In this document: positions 57,343 through 64,000 of the stretch, in pieces
How positions within the stretch are numbered: position 1 is the stretch's first letter
Layout of the letters: each line of letters starts with the position of its first letter
Origin: Diphasiastrum complanatum
Lineage: Eukaryota > Streptophyta > Lycopodiopsida > Lycopodiales > Lycopodiaceae
DNA length: 64,000 bases
NCBI GenBank assembly: GCA_029204225.1
Contig: CM055109.1
Location: forward strand, 26,294,178-26,358,177
Direction: 5' to 3'
Position numbers and translations under genes: made by a program
Notes under the pieces: generated by a model
Seen by the model: the letters and a program-made list of their open reading frames with translations, nothing else
Told to the model about the DNA's origin: nothing
Database searches by the model: none

Positions 57343-58734
57343 CTATTTAGAATAAGGGTTAACATTTTTAGTGTCAACACTTAAACTAGCCTTGATCTTA
57401 ATTAAAGAATTCTCATGCATAAAAGATAAAGATTTTTCAACAAAATCAATTCTCAACGATTTGTTCTTATCAAAATGCCATTGTTGCCCAAGAACAATAT
57501 CTACATTAGCTAATTGAACAGCATGGAATTCTAGTTTTTCAGAGTAATCCTGAACGTGCAATTCTACATCAGGAACAATAAAATCCATCAAATCGGAATT
57601 ACTTCCCGATGCCATTGTCACACGGTAATTTTTCTCACTTTTTTTGGTAGGAAGGTTTAGCGTCTGCACCAAATTTACATTAATAAAGTTATAAGTGGAT
57701 CCTGTGTCAAAAAGAACATTAACAACTTGATCATTAACTTTACCTTTAATGCAAATAAGGTCATTAGGACCAAAAACTAGAGAACTAAGAAAACAAACAT
57801 CCATCTTATTACTTCGAGATAGATTACCTGAGGTTGAAGCTTGTTTTTTGACGCAATCACGTGTAAGGTGACCCTCGTCATGGCACTTGAAGCACAAGTT
57901 CTTCTTACGAGCTTCAGCTTTATCATTGCCACCATGATGTTTTTTAAAGTTTTTCTTGGTTTTCTTAGGATTGTTGGAATTGGGATGTGTTTCATTAACA
58001 ACTTTCCTATCCTTCCTCTTAAATTGAAAACCTTTTTTTTGCTCATTAGGTTGTTGACCCCTAGGTGAATTAGGTGTGTCATCAAAGTATTTTGCAGCCC
58101 TAATAGCATCTTCTACGGTTTTTGGATGGTTCCTACGAACATCCACTTGATAATCTTTTGGTAACCCATCAATAAACATTAACATTTGTACCTTAGGTGG
58201 AATATCACTATAAAGTGGATTCTGGTACTCATGAAAATCTTGAATAAACTGTTCCAAACCTTTATTCATGGTTAGATGACTCAACTTTTGGAAGTGTTCA
58301 TAGTCATCTAAAAGTGGTAGAAAATAATCCCTAAAAAGCTTGCAAAATTCATCCCATGTACAAGGTTAATTGCCCTTTGTAACTAAGTCATCCTACCAAA
58401 CTAAGGCTCTTCCTTCAAGGAACATAGTGACAGTGGATAACTTCTCAGATTCAGGGAATTGGTTCATGGCAAAATATTTGTTCCAAACATTCAGCCAAGA
58501 ACTTACCACTTGTAAGTTCCTATCCTTCTTCTCCCCCTTAAACACTTTTACAGGAGGTGGAACTACATGTTTCTTCTGGTTGGCTAATCTAGACTCTAAG
58601 TCTTGGTTTCTTTGATTAGTTTCAAGAAGTTGCTTATTAGTGGCTTGAATTTGTTGGTATAATAGTTCAAGAGCTTGTGCCACATTGGATGGGTTTGATA
58701 GATCAAATGTTGGGTTTTCATTGGTTTGATCCAT
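57343..58734 (-). pseudogene. Element D gag and protease
   Basis: Minus strand. 58393-58734 is the gag N-terminus with a coiled coil (ALELLYQQIQATNKQLLE) and MNQFPESEKLSTVTMFLEG. Stops at about 58390 and 58370. 57343-58284 continues in the same frame with the gag core (YQNPLYSDIPPKVQMLMFI), a basic linker, the zinc knuckle CFKCHDEGHLTRDC (near 57870) and the aspartic protease FDTGSTYNF (near 57700) with IVLGQQWH. Only nonsense changes separate this from a full gag-pro-pol frame. Confidence 0.9.
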
Positions 58735-58740
58735 TGGGGT

Positions 58741-59771
58741 TGCTTGTGTGTTTTCCTATTATGCAAATACAACAACAAGTGCTCAAATTAGAATGATAGA
58801 AATGCTTCAATTTTATATCCAATGCAAATAAAAAGCATTTACTTCTAATCATTCAATCTTATTATTTGTAAGCTCAATCCAAGCCTATTATTTGCAAGCT
58901 TAATCCAAGCTTAAGAGGAAAACAACAACAAGCTACATTTGCCTTAATCAAAAAATGAAAACCAAATCTTTATGTAAACTTCAATCAACTAATCCAAGCT
59001 AATGTTTACATAAAGTTCCCATTCCATTCCCATTCCAATTCTATTTGTCATTTCAAAAGCAACCAAAGTTTTTACTTTTCTCACTATTCTAGATTTCCAA
59101 AACCAAAAAACTAGTGTCTAGAAATGGATAACTAATGAACCTTTATGAAAACTTCAATTTTCAGATCTGATTTTCAGATTTACAGGTCTGAAAATCAGAA
59201 CTTCAAAATGACAAAAAACAGAATTTCAAAACTTGTTTTATGCACAAAGTTACACTACCATTCCCTTCCTGCATTGTCATCTTCATGAAACTAGGAGATA
59301 GAAAGGTGTAACTAATGAAGTTTGAATGAAAACTTCACTTTTCAGATCTGATTTTCAGATTTACAGGTCTGAAAAATAGAACTTCAAAATGAAAATCAGA
59401 ACTTCAAACACTTCATTTATGCAAAAAAAACACTAGTTTTGATCAAAACACATAGCTAGAATCAATCTTTTTGCCAAAAAAAGTTTGTGTATGTAGAGGA
59501 AGACTTCCTCTACCTATCCCACAAATCTTTTTTTCAGAACTTTTAAAAACCCAAAACCCACTTTAAAACTTCTCTAACATTATAAAAAATCAGCCCCTAA
59601 ACAATTCTATAAGCATCACTACTCTCTTCCAAAGAGAACTAGATTCATTGGGTACTTCAACTACAAGCTTCCTACAACTAGAAAAGCCTATAATCTTCCC
59701 CAAAAAAAAAAATTAGTTGGTGATCTTAATAGAACTTGAAGAAGGTTAGAAAGGTTACCATCCTTTGTCTA
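58741..59771 (-). other. Untranslated leader of element D
   Basis: About 1 kb between the primer binding site and gag, AT-rich, no coding trace. A 60-bp segment containing TTTTCAGATCTGATTTTCAG is present twice (59158 and 59338), so the leader carries a short duplication about 180 bp apart. Confidence 0.7.
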
Positions 59772-59783
59772 GCTCTAATACCA
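59772..59783 (-). other. Primer binding site of element D (tRNA-Met type)
   Basis: The minus strand reads TGGTATTAGAGC one base after the LTR end. Same primer type as the copia at 7638. Confidence 0.88.
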
Positions 59784-59784
59784 C

Positions 59785-60862
59785 TTTTACAAGTAGAGGT
59801 GAGGAAGTCTTCCAAATCCAAGGTAGGGCCTCCAAATGTCCTCCAAGCAACCTGCAAGCTTCAAGATTCTTCCCAACTCCAAGCTAGGATGCCTCCACCT
59901 GCAAGTAAGGATCTGCAAGCCTCCAAGGATCTATTCTCCACCTGTGTCCCTATTTTTTAAACACAAAGATAGATAACAAACTGGCCTCAAGTATTCACCA
60001 CCCAACCATAGCTAGATCCAAGCTCCAAGCAAGACCTATCTAGCACCCCCTTGCTAACCATAAACAAATCACAAGCATACCACAACACTCCATAGCATAC
60101 TCAAGATCCAAACCCTACTTATGTCCCATACCATAAGCAAGATCCAAACCTCAAGCATACTACCACAAGAAAGCACTCTACACACTAGTAGCAACACTAG
60201 AGCATAAGCCAAGCAAACAAGAGAGATCTCTCCTCCACAATGGGCGCCCTACTACCCTCATATAGATGGCCCATGGACCCCCCAATGCACTATGGAGTTC
60301 CATGCTCATCCAATGAGAGAGAGAGAAGCCTAGGGGAGTTAAAGAATCTCCAAGAGCCTCCATAGGCTTATGGAATGTCAAGAGACTCCTTCCATAACAT
60401 ATGACTCTTTGAATGCCTTTCTTGTGGGAGTTGGGGACTCAATGGACACTTTAGAAGGGCGCCCTCCTACTAGGTCCCATTGCCCAAGTTGTGCAAGTAT
60501 ACTTTGGTCCTAGACCAATAAAGTGATATGGTTCAAGGTTGAGGCCCAAGGTTTAGAAAAATAGTCATCCAATGACTTTCTAACAACTCACTAGGTTCCA
60601 TACCTCCATCCAAGGCATAGACACCTACCTGCCCTTAATCAAGGACACTAGTACCTTAATCTAAGACACCTACCCTTAATAGTAAGGGTACCTCTTATCC
60701 AAGGATCACGTGACCCCATACCTCCAACTAAGGTATAGTCACTTGCTTGTCCTTAACCAAGGGCACATACCCTTAATCCTAAGGGTATCTTGCCATATAG
60801 CCCCCAACACTACATGGACTATTAGGGGTCTAAAATACTGCTAGTTACATAGGTATGTAACA
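59785..60862 (-). mobile_element. 5' LTR of element D (1078 bp)
   Basis: Pairs with 53218-54295. The outer end on the plus strand is GGTATGTAACA followed by the target duplication ACTTC. Confidence 0.92.
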
Positions 60863-61290
60863 ACTTCGGTCAAGATTTCAGCGAGCAGTTCGGCTCCGGT
60901 CAAGTCTGAGCGGCCAGTTCGGTCGAGATTTTAGCGAGTGCTTCGGTTGAGATCTCAGCGAACACTTTGGCTGAGATTACAGCGAGCGCTTCGGTCAAGA
61001 TTTAAGATGGGCCTCCGGTTGAGAGTTTATTGAGGTCTCCGGTTAAGATCTGAAGCTGGTGCTTCGGTTGAGATTTCACAGAGAGCTCCGGTTGAGAATT
61101 GACAAAGGCCTCTGGTTGAGATTTTACAGAGAGCTCCGGTTGAGAATTGACAAAGGCCTCCGGTTGAGATTTTATAGAGAGATCTGGTTGAGATTTGAAG
61201 CGTGAGCTCCGGTTGAGCTGTGAGCTGGAGCTTCGGTTGACAGTCGAAGCTTGGGCTCCGGTTGAGATTTCAGCGTGCGGAACGGGAGGA
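60863..61290. repeat. Minisatellite in element E leader, right part
   Basis: Continues the array cut by element D: CTTCGGTCGAGATTTTAGCGAG-like units turning gradually into GCTCCGGTTGAGAATTGACA-like units, at least 15 copies. Two units near 61085 and 61140 form a nearly perfect 55-bp higher-order pair. Confidence 0.85.
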
Positions 61291-61504
61291 GCGTGAGCTT
61301 GAATAGAATCGAATCCAGGTCTATGAGTGTGTTTGTTGACAAGTGATTGGCGAGGCTAACAACTCGTGGATTTGGAAATGATGGAGCCAACGATGTGGCT
61401 CTGGCAGTGTGTAGAAACTCAGATTTGTTTAAAGAATTGGAATGTTGTTGCAGGGATCTGAGCATGGACAAGGTTGCGGGATTCTGATGTAGAATGTGTT
61501 AGAG

Positions 61505-61526
61505 TTCAATGGGCAACAATGTCAAA
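61505..61526 (-). other. Primer binding site candidate of element E
   Basis: Directly after the LTR end (TGTCAACA) the minus strand reads TTTGACATTGTTGCCC. This matches the Tat/Athila-type primer site TTTGGCGCCGTTGCC if its CpG-containing bases have decayed by C-to-T change. The agreement is partial. Confidence 0.45.
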
Positions 61527-61932
61527 TGTTGACAATCCCCTGCTCCAGAGGACCTGTTGTTTGTTTGTTTCTCTGATTCTTTCTACTTCTTCAGAACCAT
61601 TTCTGCTTGTTACCAGGCTTAAAGGCATTTGTTAGATGTCTTCTTGATTTAACAATGCCAACCTAGGCAGAAGGGACAGAGTGTTGTTTTAGTATTTTCT
61701 TTATGTCCTGCCTGTCAGAGGACAACTCAGGGACGTCGCTCTTGAACGCACTTACATTCTACATGGATGTAAGCCAAGAACGCTCATTCACATATCAGCA
61801 TACAAACCAATGAACGTTCTACAGATTCTACAGCTACCTACACTTAAAACGGACTGAAATCAGAGCCTACACTACATTAATACTGAACTACCTTGCATAA
61901 ATTGACAAAACAAGAAACAAGAAACAAGAAAC
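61527..61932 (-). mobile_element. 5' LTR of element E (truncated)
   Basis: Repeat of 48341-48742. The match stops at 61932 where element F sequence begins, so the promoter end of the LTR is missing. Confidence 0.7.
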
Positions 61933-64000
61933 TACTTAAATCTTGGTATTAAGAGGTACCAAGATGAAATAAACTTTCAAATAATGCACCTGGATCGCAC
62001 AGACATTGTTCTCGGGAGAGATTGGCTCTACAGTTCAGGACCTTCCCTCCACAGAAATTATCAGGAGAACACCCTCAACTTTCAGCATAAAGGCCAAGAG
62101 ATCCAGTTGCATGGGGAGCATGATGTTCCCAACTGTCCTATGGTCTGCAATTCAGAGCTCTGTCGGCTAATCGGAGACGACGACCATCAGGTATTCTTAC
62201 GTGACTTTCAGTTTATTCCTGAAGTTTCTATTTCTAGTTCTATACAGTAGAAAATCAGTAAATTAGAAACTTTATTGTCTAAATTTAAAGATGTTTTTCT
62301 TGAAGATTTGCCACATGGTTTGCCACCTAGCAGAGAGGTAGATCATGTAATAAACCTAGTACTAGGTACAACACCTATTTCTAAACCTCTGTATCGGGTC
62401 AGCCGAACAAAGGATGAAGAAATAATTAGGCAGTTAACAGATTATCTTGGGAAAGGCCAAATTCAGAGCAGTAGTATACCATGGGCCTCACCAGTCCTAT
62501 TGGTGAAAAAGAAAGAGGGGTCTATGCGTCTTTGCGTAGATTATAGAGCCCTCAATAAAGTCACAATAAAGAATAAATATCCTATGCCTCGGACAGATGA
62601 GTTGTTTGATCAACTCGACGGGGCTAAATTTTTAAATAAAATAGACCTCAGATCGGGATATCATCAAGTCCATATAAAATTGGAAGATGTCCCAAAAACA
62701 GACTCGTCACGGTCATTATGAGTTTAAGGTGATGCCATTTGGGCTCACAAATGCTCCAATTACATTTATGACCTTGATTAACAGCGTCCTCAGACTATAC
62801 TTGTATAAATTTGTAGTCGTATTTTTAGATGACATCCTCGTCTACAGCAAAACAAGGAAGGAACATCTAAAACACCTCAGAAAGGTGTTTCGACTGCTCA
62901 GAAAGCATAAGCTTTATGCTAAACAATCCAAGTGTGAATTCTTCGTTGAAGAAGTAGCATATTTGGGTCACATTATCTCGTCAGATGGGATTAAGATGGA
63001 CCCGAATAAGGTTAAAGCCATACTCAGTTGGCTAAGACCTCAGAATATTTTGGAACTTCAGATCTTTCTTGGTTTGGGGGATATTACAGACGATTTGTCA
63101 AGGAATATGCTCAGATAGCAGTTCTTATGACAAATCTTCTTAAGGGGAAGGGAAAGTTGTTCATTTAGAGGTCCTCACAGTAGGATGCTCTCCAACCAAC
63201 CTTAGCTACAACACCAGTTTTAAAGGTCGTGGACCCCAATCAGCCATTTGTGGTCGAAACAGATGCTAGCGAATTTGCAGTAGGTGTTGTGCTAACTCAG
63301 GGTGGATGACCAGTTGTGTTTGAGAGTAAAAAACTCGTGCCAGTTCAGACTAGGTACAGTGCCTATGAAAAGGGACTCTTTTCTATAGTCCATGCCCTTA
63401 AGACTTGGAGGCATTATTTGTATGGTGCCAACTTTGAGGTCCTGACAGACCATGAAAGTCTCAGATACCTTTGCAATCAACCTGAGCTTAGAGGTCGTAA
63501 AGCTCGTTGGGCAGAGTTGATGCAAGAGTTTGATATGTCTATCAAATATAGATGGGGGAAATTCAATACAGTAGCAGCTGCCCTTAGCAGAATGCCTATG
63601 ATAAACGAGCTGAGTTTTACTTAGATTTGTAATGAGTTACTCGAGTCCTTGAGAGGGAAGTGCCAGCATGATGCAGTCTTCTCTACTATCTGGAACTCAG
63701 TCCAAAGCAGACAGTTACAGACTCCAAAACCAGATCCCGGGGCTAGTGCCAGTTCATCCAAGAATACAGCAGCTTTCGTTGAGGATGATGATGAGTCCGA
63801 GTATACGTCGTCAGATGACATTGAGGATTTTGAGCCTGTATTACCCAAGCAAACCCCAGTGGTTGAGGGTCAGTTGACTCAAGGATTCAAATGGAAACAA
63901 TATTCCATTCAGGATGAGTACTTGCTCTATAGAGATAGAGTATGTGTCCCTCCCCCGTACATATTTCTCCTCATTCCTCTCCACCCTCCTCTACCACCGT
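61933..64000 (+). pseudogene. Gypsy element F: protease end, RT, RNase H (cut by window end)
   Basis: Plus strand. Protease C-terminus (DIVLGRDWLY, near 62005); RT 62275-63110 ([19 protein letters not shown], then a frameshift near 62690, PFGLTNAP, intact [11 protein letters not shown] near 62835); RNase H 63230-63600 (VVETDASEFAVGVVL; stop at 63307-63309; YLCNQPELRGRKARWAELM). After a stop at 63622-63624 the linker to integrase carries an acidic stretch (DDDESEYTSSDDIEDFE). Four stops and at least two frameshifts. It is 5' truncated at the junction with the E LTR, and the integrase would lie beyond the window. Confidence 0.88.

Noticed and set aside
48341-61932. Reading the 13-kb separated 400-bp repeats as LTRs of one very large element
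   Set aside because: Element D between them is a later insertion with its own target duplication; without it the unit is about 5.9 kb.
1-64000. CRISPR arrays, operons, riboswitches, rRNA genes
   Set aside because: Nothing of the kind is seen; introns and plant LTR retrotransposons show this is plant nuclear DNA.

Overview
This window is nuclear DNA of a land plant. It is AT-rich and holds one recognisable host gene with spliceosomal introns, surrounded and invaded by LTR retrotransposons of plant Ty3/gypsy (chromovirus-like and Tat/Athila-like) and Ty1/copia types. The species cannot be named. The divergent MYB protein hints at a non-flowering lineage, but this is only an inference.

Host gene: on the minus strand I reconstruct an R2R3-MYB gene of the FOUR LIPS/MYB88 (MYB124) type. 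Nine exons lie at 35530-39771 and four at 21621-22554. Exon phases agree across all 13 exons, giving a 453-residue reading frame, close to the family's usual length (about 436-484 in Arabidopsis). The ninth intron would be about 13 kb (22555-35529) and is filled with nested retrotransposons. A TATA-like box and a GGA/CTC-repeat leader lie upstream at 40.25-40.44 kb.

Layout: 1-1265, gypsy pol remnant (minus). 2230-3989, decayed unidentified protein gene, possibly virus-derived, split by a small inverted-repeat element. 4864-8071, copia remnant (minus). 8508-8975, gypsy integrase tail with a 131-bp duplication. 9106-11207, copia element with a 0.9-kb interior. 11208-13433, a second copia, ended by gypsy element A (13434-18150) whose polyprotein is a single frame broken by three stops. 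18150-19850, LINE-like reverse transcriptase (minus). 21.6-39.8 kb, the MYB gene; its giant intron carries an A-family LTR with gag (23705-25500) and element C (26525-30128), which is nested inside a reversed A-family LTR. 40.9-44.6 kb, gene-poor DNA with simple and tandem repeats. 44.7-47.9 kb, retroelement fragments between two inverted LTR copies. 48.3-61.9 kb, element E, a gag-only LTR element with a minisatellite leader that is interrupted by element D (53218-60862), a nearly complete gypsy element with 1078-bp LTRs and a 5-bp target duplication. 61.9 kb to the end, gypsy element F (plus strand), cut by the window edge.

No prokaryotic features (operons, CRISPR, ribosome binding sites) and no tRNA or rRNA genes were seen. 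The most interesting points are the MYB gene with its TE-packed intron, the gag-only element E with its minisatellite leader, and the decayed unidentified gene at 2.2-4.0 kb.
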